DNA of 64,000 nt from positions 62,001 through 126,000 of the forward strand of contig NZ_VUMV01000003.1 in the NCBI RefSeq assembly GCF_009696005.1, read 5' to 3'. Shown here piece after piece: positions 10,471 to 20,100 of this stretch; the first letter of the stretch is position 1, and each line of letters begins with the position of its first letter. The stretch comes from Bilifractor porci. Its GTDB lineage: Bacteria; Bacillota; Clostridia; Lachnospirales; Lachnospiraceae. The position numbers and the translations under genes were made by a program. The notes below the pieces were generated by a model. The model ran no database searches and was not told the origin of the DNA. It was given only the letters and a program-made list of their open reading frames with translations.

Positions 10471-11943
10471 TCAGAACTTCGGAAAAAGGCCTTTCAGCGC
10501 CGGATACAGGCTTCTGTACACCTGATACTTCTTCTCATATCGTTCCGCCGTTTCCGCATCCGGTCTTACCGTGTCCGTCACATGAACCATCTGCTTCACT
10601 GCCTCGGAAACACTTCCGTACTCCCCGCAGCCGACAGCCGCCAGAATAGCTCCTCCGTAGCCCGGCCCCTGCTCCGTCTCCGGAACGGTCAGCTCAATAT
10701 TCAGTACATCCGCAAAAATCTTTTTCCACAGCGGACTTTTGGCTCCGCCTCCGCAGATCATACTGCTCTTAACAGAAATTCCCAGCTTCTCTGCCGCCTC
10801 CAGCGAATCCCGTATGCCAAAGGCAACTCCCTCCAGCACCGCCAACGTCATATCCGTCCGGGAAGTATCCATCGTCATGCCCAGAAAACAGGATCTTGCC
10901 GCCGGATCGTTGTGCGGTGCCCGCTCTCCCATAAGATAAGGCAGATAATATACATGTCCGGTTCCCAGCCTGTCTTCCCGGATTTCCGCCTGCTCTTTTT
11001 CGTATTCCGTCGTATGAAGAATCTCCTCCATCCACCATTTATTGCAGGATGCCGCGGAAAGCATGCATCCCATCAGATGAAAGCCTCCGTCCGCATGCGC
11101 AAACGCATGAAGCGCGTTGCCGGAATCCACACGGAAACTTCCGCTGGTTATAAAAATCGTTCCGGATGTTCCAAGAGAAATATTACACCTTCCCTCTCCG
11201 ACCACACCGCAGCCGACTGCAGCGGCGGCATTGTCCCCGGCTCCCGCCACGACCTTGACGGTCTCCGGCAGCCCCAGTTCTTCCGCCATTTCCTTTCGGA
11301 GCGTTCCTACCACCTGCCAGCTTTCAAAAAGCCGGGGCAGCTGGTCTTCTGAAATTCCGCAGATCCGCAGCATTTCCCGGCTCCAGCATTTGTGCCGGAC
11401 ATCCAGCAGCAGCATACCGGACGCATCCGAATAATCCGTACAGTGCACCCCCGTCAGCATATAATTGATATAATCTTTGGGCAGCATAATTCTGGCTATT
11501 CTTCCGAACAGCTCCGGCTCATGCTTTTTCATCCAGAGAAGCTTGGGCGCTGTAAAACCCGCAAAAGCGATATTACCTGTAAGTGCGGTCAGCTTTTCTT
11601 TCCCGACTTTCTGATTCAGATCATCCGTCTCCTCCTGCGTCCGCCCGTCATTCCAGAGAATGGCAGGCCGCAGAACCCTGTTCCGGTCATCCAGAACAAC
11701 CAGCCCATGCATCTGCCCTCCGGCGCCGATTCCGGCAATCCGGGTTCTGTCAACCTTCTCTGTCAGTTTTGGGATTCCTCTTTTTATGGCCGACATCCAG
11801 TCCTCCGGATTCTGCTCCGACCAGCCCGGATGTGGAAAAAACAGGGGATACTCCTCCGATACAATATTCTTTATAGAGCCTCTTTCATCCATCAGCAGAA
11901 GCTTGACCGCCGATGTGCCCAGATCGATCCCGATATAATACAC
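10471..11943 (-). CDS. xylB: Xylulokinase (FGGY family)
   Basis: Phosphorylates D-xylulose to xylulose 5-phosphate using ATP. The protein has 490 residues, normal for XylB. Motifs are GIDLGTSAVK (phosphate 1), GAGGQMHGLVVLD (the GQMHG substrate signature), LWNDGRT, AGAGDNAAAAVGCG and CGGGAKSPLWKK. The start is GTG at 11943, with AGAGGAGG 6 nt upstream; an upstream ATG at 11982 would include the ribosome site. No xylose isomerase or transporter is adjacent, so it may serve several pentose routes. A possible promoter is TTGCGT-18-TAAAAT (12012-12017 and 11988-11993), with a palindrome at 12035-12050 upstream of it. Confidence 0.92.
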   Translation of the reverse strand: MYYIGIDLGTSAVKLLLMDERGSIKNIVSEEYPLFFPHPGWSEQNPEDWMSAIKRGIPKLTEKVDRTRIAGIGAGGQMHGLVVLDDRNRVLRPAILWNDGRTQEETDDLNQKVGKEKLTALTGNIAFAGFTAPKLLWMKKHEPELFGRIARIMLPKDYINYMLTGVHCTDYSDASGMLLLDVRHKCWSREMLRICGISEDQLPRLFESWQVVGTLRKEMAEELGLPETVKVVAGAGDNAAAAVGCGVVGEGRCNISLGTSGTIFITSGSFRVDSGNALHAFAHADGGFHLMGCMLSAASCNKWWMEEILHTTEYEKEQAEIREDRLGTGHVYYLPYLMGERAPHNDPAARSCFLGMTMDTSRTDMTLAVLEGVAFGIRDSLEAAEKLGISVKSSMICGGGAKSPLWKKIFADVLNIELTVPETEQGPGYGGAILAAVGCGEYGSVSEAVKQMVHVTDTVRPDAETAERYEKKYQVYRSLYPALKGLFPKF

Positions 11944-12034
11944 GCCGCACCTCCTCTGTCGCTTCAGAGTATCAGTCACCATTGTCTATTTTAACAGTAA
12001 ACTCTCCTGGCACGCAAGGAGGCTATGGCAAATG

Positions 12035-12050
12035 ATACAAAATTTTGTAT
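12035..12050. promoter_or_regulatory. Perfect 16-bp palindrome between xylB and nfo
   Basis: ATACAAAATTTTGTAT is a perfect inverted repeat in the 300-bp region between two divergent genes. It is a candidate operator. It lies about 18 bp upstream of a plausible xylB -35 box and about 150 bp before a possible extended -10 (TGATACAAT, 12203-12211) of nfo. Confidence 0.5.
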
Positions 12051-12243
12051 TACATCCTGTATTTCAAAACACCTGTACCCATGCACTCCTGATTTTCCTT
12101 CTCCCTATAAAAAGGAACAGGCCGCCGCCTCAACCGGGGCATTACTGTAAACACTTCCATGCTTATGACACGTTGCTGCCTCTGGTACAAAACACGCCGG
12201 GATGATACAATCGCTTCAGCAATCTGTAAGAGGAGGAAATTAT

Positions 12244-13077
12244 ATGATCTGCATTGGAAATCATGTGTCGGTCTCAAAAGGCTGGCTGGCCATGGGGCAG
12301 GAAGAACAGGGTCTTGGAGGAAATACCTTTGCATTTTTCACCAGAAATCCGAGGGGCGGAAACGGAAAAATGCCCGAGGAAAAAGACGTACTGGCGCTTC
12401 AGCACTTCCTGGAGGAAAATCAGTTCGGGACACTGGTCGCACACGCTCCCTATACCATGAATCTCTGTTCCGCAAAAGAAGATGTCCGCCATTTTTCAGA
12501 AAACGTGTTCCGGGAAGATCTCGCAAAGATGGAGATGCTGCCCGGCCAGCTGTTCAACTTTCATCCCGGCAGCCATCTCAAGCAGGGATATGAAACGGCT
12601 GCCGGCCAGATTGCCGCCGTACTGAACCGGACGCTTACCGACAGCCAGACCACCACCGTACTTCTGGAAACCATGGCCGGAAAGGGCACAGAGGTTGGCA
12701 AAACCTTCGAGGAACTCCGGGGAATCCTGGATCGGGTCGAAAAAAAAGAGAAAATCGGCATCTGTCTGGACACCTGCCACGTATGGGATGCCGGCTACGA
12801 TATCGTAAACGATCTGGATGGCGTACTGCAGGAATTTGACCGCGTGATCGGGCTGGACAGACTGAAAGCGGTGCACCTGAATGACAGCAAAAACCCCATC
12901 GGCTCCCACAAAGACCGGCACGAAAAAATCGGCTTCGGCATGATCGGGAGGGAAGCACTGCTTCGTGTCGTCAGGCATCCGCTTCTGCAGGGCCGTCCCT
13001 TCATCCTGGAAACGCCCAACGATGCGCAGGGCTACCGGGAGGAAATTGCGCTGATCCGAAACAATCTTCTTCCATAG
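12244..13077 (+). CDS. nfo: Deoxyribonuclease IV (AP endonuclease)
   Basis: Endonuclease IV cleaves DNA 5' to abasic sites in base excision repair. The protein has 277 residues, the usual length. All metal-ligand motifs of the TIM barrel can be found: GNHVSV, VAHAPYTMN, FNFHPGSH, LLETMAGKG, CLDTCHVWDAGYD, VHLNDSK, KDRHEKIGFG and ILETPND. The start at 12244 follows GAGGAGGAAATTAT; an ATG at 12202 is rejected because that ribosome site would be coding. Single gene. Confidence 0.95.
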   Translation: MICIGNHVSVSKGWLAMGQEEQGLGGNTFAFFTRNPRGGNGKMPEEKDVLALQHFLEENQFGTLVAHAPYTMNLCSAKEDVRHFSENVFREDLAKMEMLPGQLFNFHPGSHLKQGYETAAGQIAAVLNRTLTDSQTTTVLLETMAGKGTEVGKTFEELRGILDRVEKKEKIGICLDTCHVWDAGYDIVNDLDGVLQEFDRVIGLDRLKAVHLNDSKNPIGSHKDRHEKIGFGMIGREALLRVVRHPLLQGRPFILETPNDAQGYREEIALIRNNLLP

Positions 13078-13081
13078 CCCG

Positions 13082-13105
13082 AAAAGAGCCCGGTTGTCCG
13101 GGCTC
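13082..13105 (-). terminator. Terminator of the hxlB-hxlA-ClC operon
   Basis: GAGCCCGG-4 nt-CCGGGCTC is followed by TTTTC on the minus strand. It lies between the convergent nfo and ClC genes. On the plus strand there is no T run. Confidence 0.65.
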
Positions 13106-13159
13106 CTGAAAAAACAGCTTTTCTGTGTTTCATAACAATTTCCAGTTATCTTCTTCTCG

Positions 13160-14545
13160 CTAGTCCTCTTTCTCCCCGGGATGCTCCGTTTCTTTCAGCT
13201 TCAGATCATAGCCGCCCTCCGGAATGACACCGGTGCCGGTGTTGTCCAGTTCAATCCTGTGATCCACCTTCGTCATAACGCGCCGTGCGCGAAGCTTGGA
13301 GAAAATAATAACCTGGCTGGAAAAAAGGCCGTTGTAGCCGGAAAAGACAAAGCTGAGCATGCAGGCCATGCCGAAGTAAGGCAGCCCGGCTCCGCCGAAA
13401 ACCTCTGCCGAGAGAAGAATAGATGTGATCATAGTGTTCGTCACGCCGCCGAACATCGCCGCAAAACCGACAGCAGCCGCAAAACCGGACGGAATTCCCA
13501 GCAGCCGGCCGAACACACAGCCAAAGACAGCGCCGATATAAAAGGTCGGGACAATCTCCCCGCCCTTAAAACCAGCCTCCAGCGTCAGCGCCGTGAAAAG
13601 AATCTTTAAGGCAAAATCCCAAGGTCTGGCCTCCCCCTGTCCGATGGCTCTCACAATGACATCCATGCCGGAGCCGTTGTAATCCTGGTTTCCCACAAGC
13701 AGCGTCAAGACAACAATCACTGCTCCGCCCGCCACGGCGCGAAGATACGGATTGCGCAGAAAGTGTTCATAAAACTTCTTTGTCTGGTGCAGCACCTCTA
13801 TAAAAGCAGCGGAAACCAGCCCGCAGGCCACGGCAAGAACCATGACACGCGCCATCATCGTCCATGTGACCGCCGGTGCCTCAATCCGGAACCGGACCGG
13901 CTCCGCCCCCATCCATCCGGCCACCTGGGAAGCAAGAATGGACGCAATCATCCCGGGGACCATCACCGCGTGCTTGACCATTCCGACACTGATGACAGTT
14001 GCCACAAAAACCGCCGCCGTGACCGGAGTGCCGAAAAGAGCAGCAAAAAAGGCGGCCATCCCGGTCATAGTCGCTACCTTTTCATCCTCTTCATCAAAAC
14101 GGAAGAGCCGCCCGATATGATTTCCGATGTCCCCGCCGATCTGCAGCGCGGCGCCCTCCCGCCCGGCAGAGCCGCCGCAGAGATGCGTAAGAACCGTTCC
14201 TGTAAAAATAGCCGGAACCAGGCGGAATTTCAGAGAATCCCCTTCCACCGCAGAGTCAAATATCCTGTTTGTTCCCACTCCTGATATGTTCAGTTTGCGG
14301 TACAGAAAAACAATCAGAACACCTGCCGCGGGGAGCAGAAAAATCAGCCATCCGTGCGCGGACCGGATTTCCGTTACGGCTGCCACGCACCTTGCAAATA
14401 CGGCTCCCGTGGCTCCGCACACCAGTCCCATCACAATGGAAAGCAAAAGCCACTTAAAAAAATAGCCGATATAATCGACTGCCCACTTTTTCCGTTCTTT
14501 CCGGCCGTGTTTCATGGTTCCTGTCATCTCCTGTCCTGCTGTCAT
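13160..14545 (-). CDS. ClC-family anion channel/antiporter, resembling the fluoride (CLC-F) branch
   Basis: Membrane protein of 461 residues with the ClC fold. The gating-glutamate region reads THLCGGSAGREGAALQIGG and the second pore loop GFKGGEIVPTFYIGAVFG. The canonical chloride motif GSGIP is not seen. The GGSAGREG..Q and FKGGE..P..FIGA pattern resembles EriC-F/CLC-F proteins, which export fluoride; this assignment is inference. No fluoride riboswitch is visible. It starts 27 bp after hxlA and closes that operon. The exact start is uncertain: ATGs at 14545, 14527 and 14515 are possible, and AGGAC/AGGAG sequences favour the later two. Confidence 0.85.
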   Translation of the reverse strand: MTAGQEMTGTMKHGRKERKKWAVDYIGYFFKWLLLSIVMGLVCGATGAVFARCVAAVTEIRSAHGWLIFLLPAAGVLIVFLYRKLNISGVGTNRIFDSAVEGDSLKFRLVPAIFTGTVLTHLCGGSAGREGAALQIGGDIGNHIGRLFRFDEEDEKVATMTGMAAFFAALFGTPVTAAVFVATVISVGMVKHAVMVPGMIASILASQVAGWMGAEPVRFRIEAPAVTWTMMARVMVLAVACGLVSAAFIEVLHQTKKFYEHFLRNPYLRAVAGGAVIVVLTLLVGNQDYNGSGMDVIVRAIGQGEARPWDFALKILFTALTLEAGFKGGEIVPTFYIGAVFGCVFGRLLGIPSGFAAAVGFAAMFGGVTNTMITSILLSAEVFGGAGLPYFGMACMLSFVFSGYNGLFSSQVIIFSKLRARRVMTKVDHRIELDNTGTGVIPEGGYDLKLKETEHPGEKED

Positions 14546-14572
14546 AATGTCCCGGTAATTGAACCGGTGGGA

Positions 14573-15211
14573 TTATACATTAAATGACTGAATTTTCTCG
14601 TAGATTCGTTTTGCCTCTGCAGCCGGATTCTCTGCTTCTCCAATCGCACCACCGACAATAAGTACGTCCGGCTTCAGTTCTGCGTACACAGGAACAGTAT
14701 GGTATTTAATCCCTCCTGCCACAGAAATCTCGGCATGTTTCGCATATTTCTTCATAATCCGCAGATCATCCAGAGGTGTTCTTCCCATTTTCTGCTGGTC
14801 AACTCCAGTATGAACCGCTATCCCCTGCACACCCAGTTCCTCCAGTTCTGATATTTTCCGGGGTAAGTCAGCTACGCAGATCATGTCCGCACAGATTTTC
14901 TTTCCATATCTATTTGATGCTGCAACGCAGGCTTTGATCGTAGCAAGATCAGTCACTCCAAGAACAGTCACATAATCAGCACCGGCTCTGAATGCGGAAC
15001 CTGCTTCCAGTTCTCCCGCATCCATGATCTTGGTATCCGCAAGGATTTCTTTTTCCGGAAATGTTTCACGAAATCTTCGAACAGCATTCATGCCACTTTC
15101 CATAATAAAAGGCGTTCCAATTTCGATAATGTCAATATAATCTCTGACCTGCCTGGTAAGTGAAAGTGCATCTTCCAGATTAAAAACATCAAGTGCAAAC
15201 TGTAACTTCAT
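14573..15211 (-). CDS. hxlA: 3-hexulose-6-phosphate synthase
   Basis: Condenses formaldehyde with ribulose 5-phosphate (or the reverse, yielding ribulose 5-phosphate) in the ribulose monophosphate pathway. The protein has 212 residues of the OMP-decarboxylase barrel. Motifs are LQFALDVFNLEDAL, ILADTKIMDAGELEA, GADYVTVLGV and SVAGGIKYHTVP. 3-Keto-L-gulonate-6-phosphate decarboxylases are close relatives, but the adjacent phospho-3-hexuloisomerase gene supports HPS. GGGAGGAGAA precedes the ATG. It is the second gene of hxlB-hxlA-ClC. Confidence 0.9.
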   Translation of the reverse strand: MKLQFALDVFNLEDALSLTRQVRDYIDIIEIGTPFIMESGMNAVRRFRETFPEKEILADTKIMDAGELEAGSAFRAGADYVTVLGVTDLATIKACVAASNRYGKKICADMICVADLPRKISELEELGVQGIAVHTGVDQQKMGRTPLDDLRIMKKYAKHAEISVAGGIKYHTVPVYAELKPDVLIVGGAIGEAENPAAEAKRIYEKIQSFNV

Positions 15212-15254
15212 TTCTCCTCCCTTTTCCTGATCTTTATATGATTTTTAATCCTCC

Positions 15255-15815
15255 TCACTCGAGGTTTGCGTGTCGTGTGAACATCTTGTCAGAACTTATC
15301 CCTCTCTTTTCCATCAGCCGTAGGATTATGGAATCAAAAAAAATAAATGCACATTGTTCAAAAAGAGAGCCCATGGGCTGAACAGACACCGTTTTATTCT
15401 TAACTCTGGCTTTTGGCGTTGGTGCCGGGATTTCAACAGCCAGATCCGCAATGCGTCCAATCGGCCCTTCCGGACAAATCGTTACCGTCGCAATTTGCGC
15501 TCCGATTTTTTCAGCTTTCTGCGTCATAGTGACCAGACTACCCGTACTGCCGGAACCAGATGCCGCAATAAATAAGTCTTCCGCTTCAAGACTCGGTGTG
15601 ATAGTTTCTCCACATACATAGGCCTCAAAACCCATGTGCATCAGCCTCATGGCAAATGCCCTGGCGGCCATCCCGGTTCTTCCTGCACCTGCAACAAAAA
15701 TCTTCTTTGCATCCAGAATCATATCCGTAAGTTTTTCTCCATCTTCAGGTGAAACCTTTCCTAAAGTATCTGCTATTTCTCCTGTGATCAGGCCTGCATA
15801 TTCTGTAACATTCAT
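15255..15815 (-). CDS. hxlB: 6-phospho-3-hexuloisomerase
   Basis: Interconverts hexulose 6-phosphate and fructose 6-phosphate, the second step of formaldehyde fixation. It is a SIS-domain protein of 186 residues, the family length. Motifs are IFVAGAGRTGMAARAFAMRL, ETITPSLEAEDLFIAASGSG and VSVQPMGSLFEQ. The start is the ATG at 15815 (MNVTEYAGLI), preceded by GGGAGG 7 nt upstream; in-frame ATGs further up are not preceded by a ribosome site. First gene of the operon, driven by the promoter at 15901-15929. Confidence 0.92.
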   Translation of the reverse strand: MNVTEYAGLITGEIADTLGKVSPEDGEKLTDMILDAKKIFVAGAGRTGMAARAFAMRLMHMGFEAYVCGETITPSLEAEDLFIAASGSGSTGSLVTMTQKAEKIGAQIATVTICPEGPIGRIADLAVEIPAPTPKARVKNKTVSVQPMGSLFEQCAFIFFDSIILRLMEKRGISSDKMFTRHANLE

Positions 15816-15900
15816 CTTTTTTCCTCCCATACATCCCCACAAAAAACAGAACTGCGGCATCGCTTAGTAAATTGTTTTCTCACGCTTCCATACTCTTACC

Positions 15901-15929
15901 TGTATACCACACCCGGATTTATTTGTGAA
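15901..15929 (-). promoter_or_regulatory. Promoter of hxlB, copy 1 of a duplicated promoter element
   Basis: On the minus strand TTCACA (15924-15929), 17-bp spacer and TATACA (15901-15906) with an extended TGG before the -10. A second copy at 31584-31612 matches in 32 of 34 positions from GCTTCACAAAT through TATACAGGTA, spacer included. The spacer has CACA and TGTG at its two ends, which could be an operator. Confidence 0.75.
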
Positions 15930-16009
15930 GCAAAAGCTAAGTCATCAATCTGAATCTTTGCCGGAAAGCACCTGGGATTCTCTTGGTATGAAAAATTTTC
16001 CGCACTGGC

Positions 16010-16044
16010 AGAAGAGGCAGACCGGAAACCGGTCTGCCTCTTCT
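16010..16044. repeat. Perfect 16-bp inverted repeat with AAA loop
   Basis: AGAAGAGGCAGACCGG, AAA, and the exact reverse complement. On the plus strand TTACATATAAGTTTTT follows. It lies in the 489-bp gap between hxlB and hsp20 and upstream of the hxlB promoter, so it may be a second terminator after hsp20 or a remnant of a lost gene. Confidence 0.7.
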
Positions 16045-16214
16045 TTACATATAAGTTTTTCTTGCCAATAAAACACTTTCCTCGTGTTTGTCCTGAAACT
16101 GAATGCTCATTCTGTGAATAAAGCTACTCTTTATACAACTGCCCTTAATCTCTCTGGAATTCTGGGAAATGACTGCTATACTGTATTTCAAAATAAATTC
16201 TCACAAAAAGTAAT

Positions 16215-16258
16215 AAAGGGCTGTGAAGAATCGAAAAATCTATTCTTCACAGCCCTTT
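16215..16258. terminator. Terminator after hsp20
   Basis: A 17-bp perfect stem (AAAGGGCTGTGAAGAAT and its complement) with a 10-nt loop. Both sides carry A/T flanks (TTACTTTTT on the minus strand). It lies 46 bp after the hsp20 stop. Confidence 0.85.
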
Positions 16259-16304
16259 TATTAAATGTTATCACAATGTTTATTTAAGAAGGAAATGACT
16301 TCTA

Positions 16305-16775
16305 TCAGCCTTCAATGGATATTGTCTTATGCTCCGGAAGCTTCTCTGCCTGATCCTTTGCCGGAATGGTAATATGAAGAACACCGTCTTCAAACCTGGC
16401 AGTTACATCGCTTTCCTCGATCTCATCACCGACATAGAAGCTTCTTGCCATGTTGCCTGCATAACGCTCCTGACGAAGGATGTGGCCTTTTTTATCCTTT
16501 TCATCCTTGTTCAGGCTCTTATTGGTCTCAATAGTCAGGTAGCCGTTTTCCAATGACAGCGAAACTTCATCTTTCTTGAAGCCCGGTAGATCTACGGCAA
16601 TTTCATACTTTCCGTCTTTTTCGGAAACATCTGTCTTCATAATATTCTTCGCATGTTTGCCATACAGAGGATTCTTTCTGTTCAGCTCTCTGTTGAATGC
16701 CTTATCCCATGCATCGAAATCGTCCATCCAATCATCCATCAGATTTTCTCCAAATAAATCAGGTAAATACATCAT
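16305..16775 (-). CDS. Hsp20/alpha-crystallin small heat shock protein
   Basis: ATP-independent holdase chaperone that binds unfolding proteins during stress. The protein has 156 residues. The alpha-crystallin domain covers about residues 45-145 (KTDVSEKDGKYEIAVDLPGF through ARFEDGVLHITIP, which contains the family's GVL motif). The tail ends in the I-x-I anchor TISIEG. AAAGGAGG precedes the ATG. Regulation by HrcA is likely because an imperfect CIRCE element overlaps the promoter (16934-16976). Monocistronic, with a strong terminator. Confidence 0.94.
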   Translation of the reverse strand: MMYLPDLFGENLMDDWMDDFDAWDKAFNRELNRKNPLYGKHAKNIMKTDVSEKDGKYEIAVDLPGFKKDEVSLSLENGYLTIETNKSLNKDEKDKKGHILRQERYAGNMARSFYVGDEIEESDVTARFEDGVLHITIPAKDQAEKLPEHKTISIEG

Positions 16776-16933
16776 AATACATAACCTCCTTTTATTCGGT
16801 CCAGGATGCTGTTCTGAACTGTTGTTTACTGCGCTTATATCTGAAAAAGACTACTCGGAAATGAATCCCTGTGAGAGTTCTTCTTCGCTTATCTGAAGAA
16901 CTCTTTTTCATTCCCTTTCCTCTTTACGATTAT

Positions 16934-16976
16934 GTTATAGCCCCATTTGTTAGCAATGTCAAGAGGTGAGTGCTAA
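16934..16976 (-). promoter_or_regulatory. hsp20 promoter with overlapping CIRCE-like operator
   Basis: Minus strand TTGACA (16957-16962), 17-bp spacer, TATAAC (16934-16939). An imperfect CIRCE spans 16950-16976: half-site TTAGCACTC is intact, spacer 9 nt, and the other half reads CATTGCTAA (7 of 9 against GAGTGCTAA). HrcA control is inferred. The rest of the 16776-17173 gap is AT-rich with no gene seen. Confidence 0.75.
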
Positions 16977-17173
16977 TTTTTTTAAATTTTTTCTTTTGTA
17001 TTTAACTGAGGTAAAACCGTTCCATTGACTCCTGCTCCAAGGAGAAAGTTTATATGTATCGAAGATAATATATTTTTACCAAACGTAAGTTTATGTCTTT
17101 CGCTGTAATTCATTTGCTTATCTCTATATTTATTCTACACTTAAAAGAAATCCTGCCAGTTATCTGGTGTTCA

Positions 17174-20100
17174 TTAGGCAGCATTAGCATTGATCTGTTC
17201 GATTACTTTCCGAATACCCATCCACACATTCAGATCCGGGAAGATTTCCACAATGCTTCCGCGATCTGTGAATGGTGCTTCCTGTAGAACGGAGAGGTCT
17301 TTCATCATTCCATTGTGAACAATGTACTCTACGATCTGATTGACGAAATAAATCTGACGGCTGTCAAGATTGACGTTATTCAGATACGCTGAGAATGCCT
17401 CCTTTGCCGCATTCATATCAAGGCCGACGATGCTGCGAACAAATTCACCGAGAGGTTTATCACCATATTCCTGTTCATATTCTTCTTTGGTACCAACCTC
17501 ACTCCATAACACTTCTTCCAAAATCTCGACATCGTTTGCCGTTAATGGCTTATTGGTTTTCAGCTTCGCAATCGTGATCATATCCTGATGATTTCGGACA
17601 TAGTATTCTGCCTTTGCTTTATAATTGGCAAGCTCCCCATAATCCAATTCGGATTCATGGACTTCCATGTTCAGAATATCATCGGTAAAATTCGTATCAT
17701 ATCGTACAGACGGCGTGTGTATGTAAACCATCAGACCGCGCAGTTCCTGCCGTATCTTTTCTAGCTCATCAATACCGGCATTCTCCAGATAATCCGTATG
17801 TAGAATCTGTCGAATCAACTCAGACTTACCCTGAATAGCCGGTATGTTGGCAATATCAGCCAGCGCTCTAACATGTTTCAGGAGGTCTTTACGGGCTCTG
17901 GCATACTTCTCTCCTGAAAGATATGCCAGTTCTATTCCGTACATCAGCGCATCAAAACGGACGCTACTTGCCGAATCAGGATCCGGCAGAATCAGCGGAG
18001 CGAGCTCATCCTGCTCAATCAGCGTATCTTCGTAAGATAACGATTGATACCCCTCAGGCCTGGAGTAAAGTTCCACATACTTGATATGCTGCCGGACAGC
18101 AAAGTTCTCCCGGTTCAACTCAGATACCTTGCCGCTCATAACTGCAACTAATTTATCCCTATATGCTTTTAATCTCTGCGTCTGGTTTTCCAGCGTCTGA
18201 AGTTTATATGCTATCTGAAATTCCAGGTTAAAGACTGCACCCTGCAGCGCGATCTGATTAGCGGAAGGCTTTCCCTTGTTCATCCGGAAGAATTCAAAGT
18301 TCCCGCAGAAATCAAAGATATAGAATTTATCTTTATCTTTGCCATCCATAAGTCCCGGACAGAGTCTTGTCCCACGTCCGATCATCTGCCAGAATTTTGC
18401 CTTGCTCATGACCTTCTTGAAGAAGACAAGGTTCAGAATCTCCGGCACATCAATACCTGTGTCCAGCATATCAACCGAAATGGCAATCTGTGGCAACTTC
18501 CGCGGATCACTGAACTCATCAATCGCGCTCTGTGCATAATTGATCCGATTATCAATTACTTTGGCAAAATCATCCGACAGATGTGGATATTCCTTATGGA
18601 ACACTTCCAGAATCTTTTCTGCATGAACGTGATTTTTGGCAAATATAATTGTCTTTCCGATTTTTTCACCGTAATCGATCTTCAAGCCCTGTGTCATGAC
18701 AGTCTGCAGGACTTTCCGGATGGTATCCTCATTAAAGATCCAGGTATTTAATGCGGATGAGCCTATACAATCCGGAAGATTTCCATCTTCATCAATAAAC
18801 TCTTTCTCATATTCTTCTTTTTCCTCATCTGACAGTTCATCGTAAACAATACCCTGATCTATAAATTTCAGTGTTGTCTCAACAGACTGAAAATCAACCA
18901 GATATCCATCCTTTACCGCCTGTGCAAGTTCATATCCATAAGTCGGTACACCATTTTCAAGGTCAAAGACTTCATAGGTGTTTTTATCAATCTCATTCTT
19001 CGGTGTTGCAGTCAGGCCGACAAGCGGTGCATCAAAGTAATTAAAGATGTCTCTGTATTTATTGTAGATGGAGCGGTGCGCCTCATCACAGATCACAAGA
19101 TCAAAATGACCACAGGAGAATATCTTACCTTCTTCATCCTTTGCTTCATCAATCAGATTGATCATGGTCTGATAGGTAGAGAAGATGCAGTGTGCATCGT
19201 AGTTATTCTTTTCTTCCGTAATATTGCTGCAGGAAAGATCCGGCAGGAGATTTACGAAATTGCGTTTCGCCTGCACAACGAGTGAAGTTCTGTCTGCAAG
19301 AAAGAGAATGTTGCGGATCCACCCGGCATTCATCAGCACTTTACACAGCGCTATAACAGTTCTTGTCTTGCCCGAACCGGTCGCCATGACAAGCAGTGCT
19401 TTCCGGCGGTTCTTACTATCAAAACAGCCGCAGACTGCTTTAATAGCGGCTTCCTGATAGTACCGTCCTGCGATCTGCTTATCGACAACCACATTCCGGA
19501 GACTTGTCCGCATGGACAGAAGATTAAACCATTTCTCAAGGTCACGCTTTGACCAGATCGCTGCACACTGCCGTTCCGGATACTGTCCGTCGACAATTCT
19601 TGTATCAAAGCCATTCGTCAGGAATACAACCGGCCGCCTGTGATACTGCTTTTCCAGAATATCGGCGTATAGTTTTGCCTGCTGACGTCCTTTGGACACA
19701 TCTACGCAGGTACGCTTTGCTTCAATGACCGCAAGCGGACGATGTGCATCATCATAGAGTACATAGTCTGCGTATCCCTTGCCGGAAGCACTTGGCATCC
19801 CGTCAAGTTCAACTTCATTGAGCCAGTCCTTACCTTCTGTCCAGCCGGCATCCACAAGCAGAGAGTCGATGTAAATCTTTCTGGTCTTGAATTCAGAGAG
19901 ATCAAGCGGCTTTGTGACATACTCCGGAGCCTGCTCTTCCCGGCGTTTTGTCAGCTCCTCTTTCAGTGCCTTGTTTTCTTCTATCAGCGCTTTCAGGTCT
20001 ACTTCCGCTGCATCTGATTCGCCTTTCGAATCCGTTACAGCTTCCGGGATCTGCACAGGCTGTTCCACCAGTGATTCATTATACTTATGTTCCTGATAGT

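Noticed and set aside
14515-14700. Fluoride riboswitch before the CLC-F-like gene
   Set aside because: The gene starts 27 bp after hxlA, and no crcB-type aptamer sequence is present there or before hxlB.
16084-16287. A 67-codon plus-strand frame after the hxlB promoter region
   Set aside because: It runs straight through the 17-bp hsp20 terminator and has no ribosome site.
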